NCBI GenBank assembly: GCA_943789295.1
Contig: CALSTO010000001.1
Location: 186,001-250,000 of the forward strand
Direction of reading: 5' to 3'
Length of the DNA stretch: 64,000 bases
Source: MAG-121220-bin8 sp002700465
GTDB lineage: Bacteria; Bacteroidota; Bacteroidia; Flavobacteriales; Flavobacteriaceae
Part shown: in pieces, positions 35,048 through 44,147 of the stretch
Numbering within the stretch: position 1 is the stretch's first letter
How the letters are laid out: each line of letters opens with the position of its first letter
Notes under the pieces: generated by a model
What the model saw: the letters and a program-made list of their open reading frames with translations, nothing else
The model's database searches: none
Told to the model about the DNA's origin: nothing
Program-made: the position numbers and the translations under genes

Positions 35048-36736
35048 ATGGCTGGAAAATCGGATACTAGACAGAAAATGATAAACATGATGTACCTCGT
35101 GTTTATTGCTATGCTTGCTTTAAATATTAGTAAAGAAGTTTTAGCAACTCTTGGTATTTTAAATGATGATCTAGAATCTTCGATTGTAGAATTAGAGTCA
35201 TCCTCAAAAATAAATTACGATCAAATAAGTTCAAACTCTGATAATTTAGACTATAAAATTGCTGCAGAAATGGTAGGTGACATGAAAAATGTTTCTGATG
35301 ATTTTTACAACTTTATTCAAAATATTAAAGATTCTCTTATTAGTTCGGATGAAAATAATTATTTAAAAGAGGTTAGTGTAAAATCAAATAGAGACTCAAT
35401 AATTGTTATGACTGATTATCAAATAATGGATAAATCACAAACTCTTGACGATTATTTTTTTGTTGGCGATTTATATACTGAAAAAGGAGATCTATTTCTT
35501 GATAAGTTTACTAATTATCCTTTTTCAATTAATGAAACTTTAGATCAAATTACTGACAAAGAATTAAATTCAGAAAAAGAAACTAAAATAAACTATGAAT
35601 TTGGTTCTATTAAAGATGATTTATCAAACAGATTCAAGTATTCCGAAAAAGTTGTAACAAGCGAAGGAACAGAATCACCTTTTTTAAATTATAATTTTCA
35701 GGGCTTTCCTATGATTGCCTCAATATCAAAACTTACTAAAATTCAATCTGATATAAGGTATATTGAAAATAAAGTATTAACTCAAATCTTAAATGCTGTT
35801 CAGAATAAAGGTCTTAATTTTAATACATTTCAAACACTCTTAGAAACTACCAAACCTGTTTATTATACTACTGATGTTATTGATGCAGCTGTTGTAATGG
35901 GTAAGAAAGATGAAAGTTTTAAGCCAGACGGAGTAGATTTATTTATAAATGGAAAGGCTCTACGTTCTAGTGAATATAAGATAGAGAGTGGTAAGGTAGT
36001 TTTAAATAAAAAATTATCATCTCCAGGAACTTATGAGTTAACTGGAACAATAACTAAAAGAAATGCTGACAGTCAAGAATTAGTATCAATTCCAGTAAAT
36101 CAAACTATAGTGGTTATTAAAGAGCCTAACTCAGCAGTAGTTTCTGCCGATAATATGAAAGTTTTTTATAGAGGTTTAAGAAATCCCTCTTCAATATCTA
36201 TCCCGGGCGTTGCAGAGAGTTCCATTAGACCATCAAGTAATAATGGAGATTTTATAAAGCTTAAAAACGGCGGATGGGGTGCTGTTCCTACCAGTGATTT
36301 CTCTAAAAAAACTATGAAAGTTTCTGTTTCCGGTGTTTTAAATGGTAAAAGAAAACAATTTGACGGAGGTGAGTTTAGAATCCTAGAGCCACCACCTGGA
36401 CTTGGCTCTGTTAAAGTAAACGATAATTATTATAAACCTACTCAAAATATTCCCAAACGATACTTGTCGAATGGTATGATTACAGGAAATAAGCCAAAAG
36501 ACTTCCTTTATGATTTTGTAATTGAAGTGACTTCTTTCGACATTAAAGTTGGTAACTCACCATCTAAGACGGTTAACGGAAATACTGCTAGAAATAATTC
36601 AAAGGCAGTTGCTGATATAAATAGTCAAGGTAAAGGAACAGTAGTTAGAATATCAAACATAAAAGCTAATGCAAAAGATGGAGATTTTATAAATCCTAAT
36701 TATATTGTAAATGATTTTATATTAATACTAGAATGA
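35048..36736 (+). CDS. gldM: gliding motility protein GldM (type IX secretion)
   Basis: 562 residues. The N-terminal helix MINMMYLVFIAMLALNISKEVL (partly quoted) is the classic GldM anchor that inserts into the GldL ring. The periplasmic part has four domains, with VFYRGLRNPSSISIPGV near residue 375 and the C-terminal KPKDFLYDFVIEVTSFDIKVG region near 475. F. johnsoniae GldM is about 513 residues, so this one is roughly 50 longer; the extra length seems to lie in the N-terminal periplasmic region (about 80-230). It overlaps gldN by 4 bases. Confidence 0.96.
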   Translation: MAGKSDTRQKMINMMYLVFIAMLALNISKEVLATLGILNDDLESSIVELESSSKINYDQISSNSDNLDYKIAAEMVGDMKNVSDDFYNFIQNIKDSLISSDENNYLKEVSVKSNRDSIIVMTDYQIMDKSQTLDDYFFVGDLYTEKGDLFLDKFTNYPFSINETLDQITDKELNSEKETKINYEFGSIKDDLSNRFKYSEKVVTSEGTESPFLNYNFQGFPMIASISKLTKIQSDIRYIENKVLTQILNAVQNKGLNFNTFQTLLETTKPVYYTTDVIDAAVVMGKKDESFKPDGVDLFINGKALRSSEYKIESGKVVLNKKLSSPGTYELTGTITKRNADSQELVSIPVNQTIVVIKEPNSAVVSADNMKVFYRGLRNPSSISIPGVAESSIRPSSNNGDFIKLKNGGWGAVPTSDFSKKTMKVSVSGVLNGKRKQFDGGEFRILEPPPGLGSVKVNDNYYKPTQNIPKRYLSNGMITGNKPKDFLYDFVIEVTSFDIKVGNSPSKTVNGNTARNNSKAVADINSQGKGTVVRISNIKANAKDGDFINPNYIVNDFILILE

Positions 36737-37572
36737 AAAATTTAATATTTCTTTTTTGTGTATTGTTTAGTTTAAATGCTTTTTCGCAAGCAAACATATT
36801 AAATGCTTCAACTCCATCTGAAATTGGAATTAAGAACTTTGATCAAAAACAGTCTGACAGTGATTCTTTTCTTGAATTTGATTACATTGACGAGAGAGAT
36901 ATTCTTTGGTCAAAAATAGTCTACGAAAAAATTGATTTAAACGAAAAATTAAACTTCCCGTTATTATTTCCTGTTAATGACGAGACCTATGAAAAAAACA
37001 GAAAGTCGCTTTGGAGAATTTTAAAAGAAAATATAATTAACAAACGTATTACAGAACTGTATTTTGATAGAAATGACAATTTTAAGGATAAGATGTCCTA
37101 TAATGACGTTATGGAAGTTGTTTCATTTACAGAACTAATTAATGGAGTGCCAACTCCACCTGAAGAATTAAAATCCATTGATATTACTGCCTACAGAATA
37201 AAAGGAATGTGGTATTTTGATAAAAGACAAGGTGAAATGAAATACAGGTTATTAGGGCTCATGCCAGTTGGAAAAAACCTTAAAGATGATGATGGTAAAA
37301 ATAATACTGATCTTTTTTGGATATGGTATCCAAGCTTAAGAAAAATTCTTCACCAAGAAATGGTTTTTAATGAAAAAAACAATGCAAATAGAATTTCATT
37401 TGACCAATTATTAATTTCTAGAAGGTTTAGTTCATACATTTATAAAGAAGATAATTTATATGGTGATCGTCCAATATCTTCCTATAAAGATAAAGGTCTT
37501 CAATCAATTTTAGAGTCTGAAAGAATTAAAAAAGAAATTCTTGACTTTGAGCAAGATATGTGGAATAGATAG
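36733..37572 (+). CDS. gldN: gliding motility protein GldN (type IX secretion)
   Basis: 279 residues with a signal peptide (to about residue 18). The family blocks are present: EFDYIDERDILWSKIVYEKIDL near residue 48 (partly quoted), NFPLLFP near 75, AYRIKGMWYFDKRQGEMKYRLLGL near 155, and FWIWYPSLRKIL near 197. GldN is the soluble periplasmic partner of GldK in the outer-membrane ring. It starts inside the gldM end (ATGA overlap) and closes the gldKLMN operon. Confidence 0.95.
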   Translation: MKNLIFLFCVLFSLNAFSQANILNASTPSEIGIKNFDQKQSDSDSFLEFDYIDERDILWSKIVYEKIDLNEKLNFPLLFPVNDETYEKNRKSLWRILKENIINKRITELYFDRNDNFKDKMSYNDVMEVVSFTELINGVPTPPEELKSIDITAYRIKGMWYFDKRQGEMKYRLLGLMPVGKNLKDDDGKNNTDLFWIWYPSLRKILHQEMVFNEKNNANRISFDQLLISRRFSSYIYKEDNLYGDRPISSYKDKGLQSILESERIKKEILDFEQDMWNR

Positions 37573-37599
37573 TTTCCTTTCCCTTTTTTAAAATTAAAA

Positions 37600-37917
37600 A
37601 TGTCAGATATTACAATTCATATCCTAGATAGAGATCAAAACAGACATTCTATTGTTGTTCCAACTGATATGAATATGAACCTAATGGAAGCTTGTAAAAG
37701 TTATGAGTTTCCTGTTGAAGGTATTTGTGGAGGTATGGCCATGTGCGCTTCATGCCAGGTTTATGTAAACTCTGAAAATTTACTTGAAAATATTTCTGAA
37801 GATGAAAAGGCTATGCTTTCAGAAGCCTTTCATATAAAACCAAATTCACGATTAGGTTGTCAAATACAAATTAACGAAGACTTAGATGGTCTAGAATTCG
37901 AAATTGCTCCTGAATAA
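37600..37917 (+). CDS. 2Fe-2S ferredoxin, adrenodoxin type
   Basis: 105 residues. The cluster ligands are Cys43, Cys49, Cys52 and Cys87 (C-x5-C-x2-C-x34-C), which is the adrenodoxin/bacterial Fdx type, not the plant type. Cys32 is extra. It is an electron carrier; likely partners are iron-sulfur assembly or a mono-oxygenase. It lies 27 bases after gldN and ends 2 bases from the convergent aconitase. No reductase is nearby. Confidence 0.93.
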   Translation: MSDITIHILDRDQNRHSIVVPTDMNMNLMEACKSYEFPVEGICGGMAMCASCQVYVNSENLLENISEDEKAMLSEAFHIKPNSRLGCQIQINEDLDGLEFEIAPE

Positions 37918-37919
37918 AT

Positions 37920-40181
37920 TTAGTTTCCCTTTTTAATTAAATTTAAGGCAGAACCTTCTTTGTACCATTCAATCTGTTGATCGTTGTAAGTGTGATCAGT
38001 TTTTATAAGATCTTTTGACCCATCAGAGTGAACTATTTCAATTGAAATTTGTTTTCCAGGACTAAATGATTCTAAATCTATGAAATTGAAAAGATCATCT
38101 TCTTGAATTAAATCATAATCAGATTCATTACTAAACGTTAATCCAAGCATACCTTGCTTTTTTAGGTTTGTTTCATGAATCCTAGCAAATGATTTAACTA
38201 GAACTACCTTTACTCCTAAATGTCTTGGTTCCATTGCTGCATGTTCTCTAGAAGATCCTTCTCCGTAATTATGATCTCCAACAACAACAGTATCTATTCC
38301 ATTTTTCTTGTAGTCTCTTTGGGTATCAGGGACTCCTTGGTAATCACCAGTTAAGTGATTTTTAACAAAATTGGTTTTTTCATTGTAAGCATTAACAGCT
38401 CCAATCAAACAGTTGTTTGAAATATTGTCTAAATGCCCTCTGTATCTAAGCCACGGACCTGCCATTGAAATATGGTCAGTTGTACATTTTCCAAGAGCCT
38501 TAATTAATAACCTAGCATTGTTAATGTTTTTTCCATCCCAAGGTTTAAATGGATCCAGTAATTGAAGTCTTTCAGATTTTTTGTCAACAACAACATTTAT
38601 ATCAGAACCATCTTCAACGGGTTCTAGGTATCCAGAATCTTCAACTTCAAAACCTTTAGGTGGTAATTCCCACCCTGTTGGTTCATCTAATCTTACTTCT
38701 TCTCCTTCAGAATTAATTAAGGAATCAGTTAAAGGGTTAAAGTCTAATCTTCCCGATATTGCAATTGCAGCCACCATTTCAGGAGATGCTACAAATGCAT
38801 GTGTATTTGGATTACCGTCAGCTCTTTTAGCAAAATTTCTATTAAATGAGTGAACAATTGTATTTTTTTCTTTAAGATCAGCACCTTGTCTTGCCCATTG
38901 TCCAATACAAGGGCCACAGGCGTTTGTAAATATTTTTGCATTGAGATTTTCGAAAATATTTAAAAATCCGTCTCTTTCTGCAGTAAATCTAACTTGTTCT
39001 GATCCAGGATTTATACCAAATTCAGCTTTTGTTGTAAGATTTTTATCAATAGCTTGTTGTGCGATTGATGCTGCTCTTGACAAATCTTCATATGAAGAAT
39101 TTGTACACGATCCGATTAAACCCCATTCTACTTTAATTGGCCAGTCATTTTCTTTTGATTTAGCACTCATTTCATTAATAGGAGTGGCAATATCTGGTGA
39201 AAAAGGACCATTTACATGAGGCATTAATTCCGAAAGGTTAATTTCTATAACTTGATCAAAATATTTTTCTGGACTTTCATAAACTTCTGGATCAGCAGTA
39301 AGATATTCTTTTACCTCGTTTGCTGCATCTGCAATATCACTTCTGTCAGTTGATCTTAAGTATCTTTCCATTGACTCATCGTAACCAAATGTGGATGTAG
39401 TAGCTCCAACTTCAGCTCCCATATTACAAATCGTACCTTTTCCTGTACAAGACATGGATTTAGCTCCTGGTCCAAAATATTCAATAATGGCTCCAGTACC
39501 TCCTTTTACAGTTAATATACCAGCCACTTTTAAAATAACGTCTTTAGGTGCTGTCCATCCAGAAAGTTTTCCGGTTAACTTAACACCAATTAATTTTGGA
39601 AATTTTAATTCCCAAGGCATTCCAGCCATAACATCAACCGCATCTGCTCCACCAACACCAATTGCTACCATTCCAAGTCCTCCGGCATTAACGGTGTGTG
39701 AATCTGTTCCTATCATCATTCCACCTGGAAATGCATAGTTTTCTAATACAACTTGATGAATAATTCCAGCTCCTGGTTTCCAAAATCCAATTCCATATTT
39801 GTTCGATACAGATTCTAGAAAATTAAAAACTTCATTACTATTATTTAGTGCAGATTGTAAGTCTTTAGTAGCGCCTAAAGAAGCTTGAATTAAATGATCA
39901 CAATGAACAGTTGTTGGCACAGCAACTTTACTTTTTCCAGCTTGCATAAATTGTAGAAGAGCCATTTGTGCAGTAGCATCTTGACATGCTATTCTATCAG
40001 GTGCAAAATCAACATAATCTTCACCTCTTTTAAAAGGAGAATTTAATTTATCATTCCAAAGGTGAGAATAAAGAATTTTCTCTGAAAGTGTTAGTGGACT
40101 TTGAGTAAGCTCACGTGCTTTATCTACTTTGGTTTTTAATTCATCATAAACCTTTTTGATCATTTCAATATTAAAAGCCAT
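37920..40181 (-). CDS. acnA: aconitate hydratase
   Basis: 753 residues. The TCA cycle enzyme that isomerises citrate to isocitrate. It is the mitochondrial-like aconitase type: CDHLIQASLGA near residue 94, MIGTDSHTVNAGGLGMVAIGVGGADAVDVMAG (partly quoted) near 156, the [4Fe-4S] ligands Cys359 (GSCTNSSYEDL), Cys422 and Cys425 (ACGPCIGQW), and GDHNYGEGSSREHAA near 640. No mutation of a ligand is seen. It is a single-gene unit on its strand. Confidence 0.97.
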   Translation of the reverse strand: MAFNIEMIKKVYDELKTKVDKARELTQSPLTLSEKILYSHLWNDKLNSPFKRGEDYVDFAPDRIACQDATAQMALLQFMQAGKSKVAVPTTVHCDHLIQASLGATKDLQSALNNSNEVFNFLESVSNKYGIGFWKPGAGIIHQVVLENYAFPGGMMIGTDSHTVNAGGLGMVAIGVGGADAVDVMAGMPWELKFPKLIGVKLTGKLSGWTAPKDVILKVAGILTVKGGTGAIIEYFGPGAKSMSCTGKGTICNMGAEVGATTSTFGYDESMERYLRSTDRSDIADAANEVKEYLTADPEVYESPEKYFDQVIEINLSELMPHVNGPFSPDIATPINEMSAKSKENDWPIKVEWGLIGSCTNSSYEDLSRAASIAQQAIDKNLTTKAEFGINPGSEQVRFTAERDGFLNIFENLNAKIFTNACGPCIGQWARQGADLKEKNTIVHSFNRNFAKRADGNPNTHAFVASPEMVAAIAISGRLDFNPLTDSLINSEGEEVRLDEPTGWELPPKGFEVEDSGYLEPVEDGSDINVVVDKKSERLQLLDPFKPWDGKNINNARLLIKALGKCTTDHISMAGPWLRYRGHLDNISNNCLIGAVNAYNEKTNFVKNHLTGDYQGVPDTQRDYKKNGIDTVVVGDHNYGEGSSREHAAMEPRHLGVKVVLVKSFARIHETNLKKQGMLGLTFSNESDYDLIQEDDLFNFIDLESFSPGKQISIEIVHSDGSKDLIKTDHTYNDQQIEWYKEGSALNLIKKGN

Positions 40182-40265
40182 ATCGTATATTTTTTTTGCA
40201 AAATTAATTTATATCATTAGATATCAAAGTATTAATAATACTAATTTGATTAAACAATCTTTGAA

Positions 40266-40628
40266 TTATAGTATTATTAAGGCAGAGCATAAAATCAACA
40301 TTATAAGAGCAGGAATCGATTTTACAAATGGATCATTTATTTTTAGATGTGCAAAAAGAGCTCCTACCATTAGCGTTCCAATTAAAAATGCTGAAGGATT
40401 TACTAAATGTGGAAACCAAATACCAGCGATTAGTAATGTAGCTAAAGTTAATTTTGATAAACCTATAAATTTCATAAACCAACTTTTAAACCCGTAAGCT
40501 TCAAATTCCTCAGACATATTATTTGATTTGCCTCCTCTGTACTTAGACCCTTTAGTGTAGTTTATTATCCAAACATTATATATCCCTAATGCAAGAATTA
40601 ATTGGATAACTAATTTTATATTTTCCAT
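40266..40628 (-). CDS. DoxX-like membrane protein
   Basis: 120 residues with four likely membrane helices. The block MSEEFEAYGFKSWFMKFIGLSKLTLA (quoted in part) then LIAGIWFP is the pattern of small DoxX-like proteins. Function is not known; relatives are tied to redox or sulfur chemistry only loosely. It is 84 bases upstream of aconitase on the same strand. Confidence 0.6.
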   Translation of the reverse strand: MENIKLVIQLILALGIYNVWIINYTKGSKYRGGKSNNMSEEFEAYGFKSWFMKFIGLSKLTLATLLIAGIWFPHLVNPSAFLIGTLMVGALFAHLKINDPFVKSIPALIMLILCSALIIL

Positions 40629-40732
40629 TGTTTATTAATTTTCAATTAAATTAATGAATTAATTTAAATTTTATTCAAATAATATCATCATTCAGACCTT
40701 GATTGATTTAATGATGTGCCTAGCAATAAATA

Positions 40733-42547
40733 TTAAATTAAAATTTCTTCTTCTTTTTTTATTGTCACAGATGATGGGTTCATTATGATTTCTGAATGAC
40801 CAATAGCCTTCGGAATCTCATATTCAAAGAAATATTTCATTGTCTCAATTTTGCTTTTATAAAAAATATCAGAATATTTTTTATTTTCATCTTTAAGAGC
40901 TTGTTGTGAATTTGCCGCAATTTCTAACCAGTTCCATCCTACTATTACTAAACTGAAGAATTCCATAAATATACTTGCATCAGCTAAATACTTTTCAAAA
41001 TCTCCTTTAAGGGCATAAGGCATAAGTGATTGTAAAATCTTTTCAGATAATTTAATTTTTTCACTTAGAGAATCACAGTATTCTTTCAGTTCTGGATAAT
41101 TGCTTGCTTTTGTAATTGTTTCAATTATTTCTGCAAGTAATAGTTTCAAGCCCTCTCCATTATTCATGGTAATTTTTCGGCCAAGAAGGTCTTGAGACTG
41201 AATTCCAGTAGTACCTTCGTATATTGCCGAAATCCTAATGTCTCTATAATACTGTTGTAGTATAAAGTCTGAACAAAACCCATATCCTCCTAATACTTGT
41301 AGTCCATTATTAACTGAATATGCCCCAGCATCTGACGGGTAAGTTTTTACAACTGGTATAATCATTTCAAGTAAAGTGTTGTATTTTATTTTTTCCTCTT
41401 TTGATTGAGCGGTATTTTCTAAATCATAATATTTAGCTGCTAATAAAACAAGACTCATAGAACCCTCAACAACCGCTTTTTGTAATAAGAGCATTCTTCT
41501 AACATCAGGGTGTTCAATAATTAAGGACTGACTTTCTTCTACATTTTTCTTACCATCACTCGAAAGTTTTCTTCCTTGTGGTCTTTCATTGGCATATTGA
41601 AGGGAAGCGTAATATGCAGCGGATGCAATTGCTGATGCGGCTCTTCCAACTCCAATTCTAGCTGCATTCATCATAACAAACATGCAGCTCAATCCATTGT
41701 TCTCTTCTCCAACTAACCAACCGCGACAATCATCTTTATCTCCAAACCCTAAATGAGTAGTGCAATATCCTTTTTGACCCATTTTTTGAAAATCAGCAAC
41801 ACTAGTCACATCATTTGGTTCTAAAGAACCATCATCTAATTTTCTATTTTTTGGAACTATGAATAATGATATTCCTCTTGTTCCTTTAGGAGCTCCTTCA
41901 ATTCTGGCAAGAACTAAATGAACAATATTATCTAAATATTGGTTATCTCCAGCGGAAATAAATATTTTTTGGCCACATATATTATAGTATCCATTCTCAT
42001 GTGGTGTAGCTTTTGTTACAATATCAGACAATGAGCTTCCAGCTTGCGGTTCAGTTAAACACATGGTTCCTCCCCAATTACCAGCAAGCATATCAGGAAC
42101 ATACTTATCTAAAAGATCCTTTTTAGCAAAATGAATAATTAGCTCAGCAGCACCTTGAGTTAGACCTGCATATCCAGGTAAATGATTATTTGCAGCATCA
42201 AGTATGTAGCTTGATGCAGTACTAGCCATAAGAGGAATTTGTAAACCTCCAACTTCGTAATCAAAACTTGATGATATAAAACCTAATTCACCTCCTTTTT
42301 TCATCATTGTTTCCACCTGCTTGTGCACATATACCTGTCCATCTTTGTGAAAAGCTGGATTTTCATCCATTTCCTTTAAATATGGGAATAGCTCTCGATC
42401 GGCAAAATCTTTACTTGAGTCTAAAAACATATCTAGTGATTCCTTATCATGATCTACAAATCTTTCTCTTTTAAGTAATTCTTCTAACTCATGTACATCA
42501 TACAATAAGTATTTTAGCGTATCTATATCAACATATTTATCAGCCAT
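40733..42547 (-). CDS. acyl-CoA dehydrogenase (long, about 600 residues)
   Basis: 604 residues. FAD-dependent first step of fatty acid beta-oxidation, type with C-terminal extension. N-terminal helical part has SLDMFLDSSKDFADRE. CLTEPQAGSSLSDIVT near residue 157 and GYYNICGQKIFISAGDN near 180 bind the flavin and substrate. The C-terminal dehydrogenase domain has MNAARIGVGRAASAIA near 285 and LGGYGFCSDFILQQYYRDIRISAIYEGTTGIQ (quoted in part) near 415, with the catalytic base expected as Glu in YEGTTG. A DUF4387-like or Acyl-CoA_dh_C-type tail ends it. An unusual palindrome lies about 50-90 bases upstream. Confidence 0.93.
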   Translation of the reverse strand: MADKYVDIDTLKYLLYDVHELEELLKRERFVDHDKESLDMFLDSSKDFADRELFPYLKEMDENPAFHKDGQVYVHKQVETMMKKGGELGFISSSFDYEVGGLQIPLMASTASSYILDAANNHLPGYAGLTQGAAELIIHFAKKDLLDKYVPDMLAGNWGGTMCLTEPQAGSSLSDIVTKATPHENGYYNICGQKIFISAGDNQYLDNIVHLVLARIEGAPKGTRGISLFIVPKNRKLDDGSLEPNDVTSVADFQKMGQKGYCTTHLGFGDKDDCRGWLVGEENNGLSCMFVMMNAARIGVGRAASAIASAAYYASLQYANERPQGRKLSSDGKKNVEESQSLIIEHPDVRRMLLLQKAVVEGSMSLVLLAAKYYDLENTAQSKEEKIKYNTLLEMIIPVVKTYPSDAGAYSVNNGLQVLGGYGFCSDFILQQYYRDIRISAIYEGTTGIQSQDLLGRKITMNNGEGLKLLLAEIIETITKASNYPELKEYCDSLSEKIKLSEKILQSLMPYALKGDFEKYLADASIFMEFFSLVIVGWNWLEIAANSQQALKDENKKYSDIFYKSKIETMKYFFEYEIPKAIGHSEIIMNPSSVTIKKEEEILI

Positions 42548-42597
42548 AATTATATAAATTTTAGGTACTTAATTAATTTTTTCAAATATATAGAAAA

Positions 42598-42636
42598 TTG
42601 ACAAATTACTATGCATGCATAGTAATTTTTTGTCAA
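42598..42636 (-). promoter_or_regulatory. long palindrome upstream of the acyl-CoA dehydrogenase
   Basis: A perfect 26-bp palindrome (42603-42628) centred on ATGCATGCAT is flanked by the arms TTGACA (42598-42603) and TGTCAA (42631-42636), with three extra T on one side. It lies 51-89 bases upstream of the gene. It can be a terminator of the upstream gene or an operator; see findings. Confidence 0.5.
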
Positions 42637-42656
42637 CAGTAATCTATCACTAATAT

Positions 42657-43310
42657 TTAAGTTTTTTTATTCCAAAGAGCAATAGTAGAGGCAGTGAAAA
42701 AAATAATTAAAATATGATTTAAATATCCTCCACAGACAATAATCCAAATATTTCCGGATAAATTATTACAAATAAAGTCTTGAATTAAAAAAGGTATTAA
42801 TGGAAAAAAAAGGATAATCCATCTTGGATATAAAGTTTTTCTTTTCCATACTTGAGTTATAAATAAAATAGATAAAAGACCAAAAATTGGATAAACAATT
42901 AACCTTAATGTATTGTTTGCTTCATTAGCTAAGGCAACAGAATCATTTAAATCAAGATTGTTTTCGATAGCTAGTTTTGAAGATGTAGCTATTGCTACAA
43001 AAGCACCATGAACCACACCATAAGAAATTGTGATTGCGGCAAAACAAATTAAAACAGTGTTTTTTATTAAAGGTTTGGTTGGTTTAAATGCTTGATATAC
43101 ATGAATAACTCCAAGTATATAAAACCAAGATGCTAATAATGCTGTAACAGCACTATAAATAATTCTTGAATCCGATGCGTTACCCATGTTCTCAAATAAA
43201 TTAGTATTTGTAGGGTCATAGTAAAAAAGCATATCTCCAGTTAATAAGGTAATGCCTCCCAATATTCCAAAAATTCCTAAAACTCTAGTCCAAAAATTAT
43301 TTATTATCAT
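42657..43310 (-). CDS. multi-pass membrane protein, unknown
   Basis: 217 residues with about six membrane helices (first near 8-28, GIFGILGGITLLTGDMLFYYD). Recognisable traits are the GDMLFYYD block after the first helix and an HVYQAFKP motif near residue 70. I do not recognise a well-defined family; it resembles uncharacterised Bacteroidetes proteins. It lies between a TetR regulator (upstream, with a terminator in between) and the acyl-CoA dehydrogenase. Confidence 0.6.
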   Translation of the reverse strand: MIINNFWTRVLGIFGILGGITLLTGDMLFYYDPTNTNLFENMGNASDSRIIYSAVTALLASWFYILGVIHVYQAFKPTKPLIKNTVLICFAAITISYGVVHGAFVAIATSSKLAIENNLDLNDSVALANEANNTLRLIVYPIFGLLSILFITQVWKRKTLYPRWIILFFPLIPFLIQDFICNNLSGNIWIIVCGGYLNHILIIFFTASTIALWNKKT

Positions 43311-43327
43311 AATTTTAAATTAATAAA

Positions 43328-43370
43328 AAACGGCTACACTTTATAAAAGTATAACCGTTTTATTGTTTTT
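43328..43370 (-). terminator. terminator after tetR, copy A of a 47-48 bp repeat
   Basis: On the minus strand AAAACGG...CCGTTTT forms a long stem with a few G-U pairs and a TTATA-type loop, ending in six T. A near-identical copy is at 45296-45342, following the initiator tRNA. Copy A differs by one T in a T run. Confidence 0.75.
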
Positions 43371-43407
43371 AGTAGATAACTCATTCGAAATATCGAACAT
43401 CAGTTTT

Positions 43408-43427
43408 AGTAAGAAAGAGTTCTTACT
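43408..43427. other. 8-bp hairpin upstream of terminator copy A
   Basis: AGTAAGAA and TTCTTACT form a perfect 8-bp stem with an AGAG loop. No T run follows on either strand. It lies in the 164-base gap between tetR and the membrane protein gene, and its role is unknown. Confidence 0.4.
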
Positions 43428-43474
43428 CTCATATAATTTGATTATTGATGCGTTAAGAGATGCCTATGTTAAAT

Positions 43475-44146
43475 TTATTTTAATTGTTTTAACATATTTT
43501 CAATAGTTGGAATTCCTTGAGGGTTGAGGTAAGGACTTAAAACAGTAACTATGTGTTTCAATCCTTTTAGTCTAAGCGAACTAATGTTAACACCTGGATA
43601 TTTTTTCATTGAGAAATCAAGCCAGTATCGACCTATAACTAAAGTTATTTCAGAAAGATTTTCTATTTCTTTTGAATTAATTTTTATCAACCCACTTTCG
43701 TGTGAATGCAGAATTCTATTTTCTGCCCATTTATCTAAATAATTGTTAATATCTGTTATGGTCTTCGAAATAGACTTATCGTCTTCATAATACTTTTGAA
43801 AGTTATCTCTAAGAATATACCTAAAGTCCCAAATTATGTTATATGACTGAAAAAATTCATTAATGATTGTTTCAAAGTCTTTTGATTTGTTTTGCTGATT
43901 TACAGAAAAGAATACTTTCTGTAGAAGTTGAATATGATTTGATAAAATATCTTTTTTAGAATTAAAATGATACCAAAGAGTTCCCTCAAGAATACCAGTA
44001 TGTTTTGCTATTGAAGCTGTTGTAACATTATTAAAACCGCCTTCGTTGAACAAAATTAAACTGGAAATCAAAATTCTATCTTTTGTTTTATGTGAAAAAA
44101 ATCCGAGAGATTGATGAGTTAATTGTAAAGAATCAGTTTGAATCAT
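43475..44146 (-). CDS. TetR/AcrR family transcriptional regulator
   Basis: 223 residues. The N-terminal TetR helix-turn-helix is at about 20-65: TKDRILISSLILFNEGGFNNVTTASIAKHTGILEGTLWYHFNSKKDIL (given in part), with the typical GxLWYHFxSKxxL end. The C-terminal ligand domain is not recognised. It starts directly after the alkB stop (1-base gap), so the two genes form one unit. Palindromes upstream of alkB are likely its operators, by position. Confidence 0.88.
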   Translation of the reverse strand: MIQTDSLQLTHQSLGFFSHKTKDRILISSLILFNEGGFNNVTTASIAKHTGILEGTLWYHFNSKKDILSNHIQLLQKVFFSVNQQNKSKDFETIINEFFQSYNIIWDFRYILRDNFQKYYEDDKSISKTITDINNYLDKWAENRILHSHESGLIKINSKEIENLSEITLVIGRYWLDFSMKKYPGVNISSLRLKGLKHIVTVLSPYLNPQGIPTIENMLKQLK

Positions 44147-44147
44147 A

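Noticed and set aside
37920..40181. Plus-strand reading frames opposite aconitase and overlapping its upstream region
   Set aside because: They have no recognisable domain, unnatural composition (Ser/Pro/Ile-rich antisense), and lie inside an intact aconitase.
43376..43470. A second, decayed initiator tRNA next to terminator copy A
   Set aside because: The bases after the repeat share only a short TCGAA with the tRNA; no acceptor pairing, anticodon stem or T arm can be drawn.
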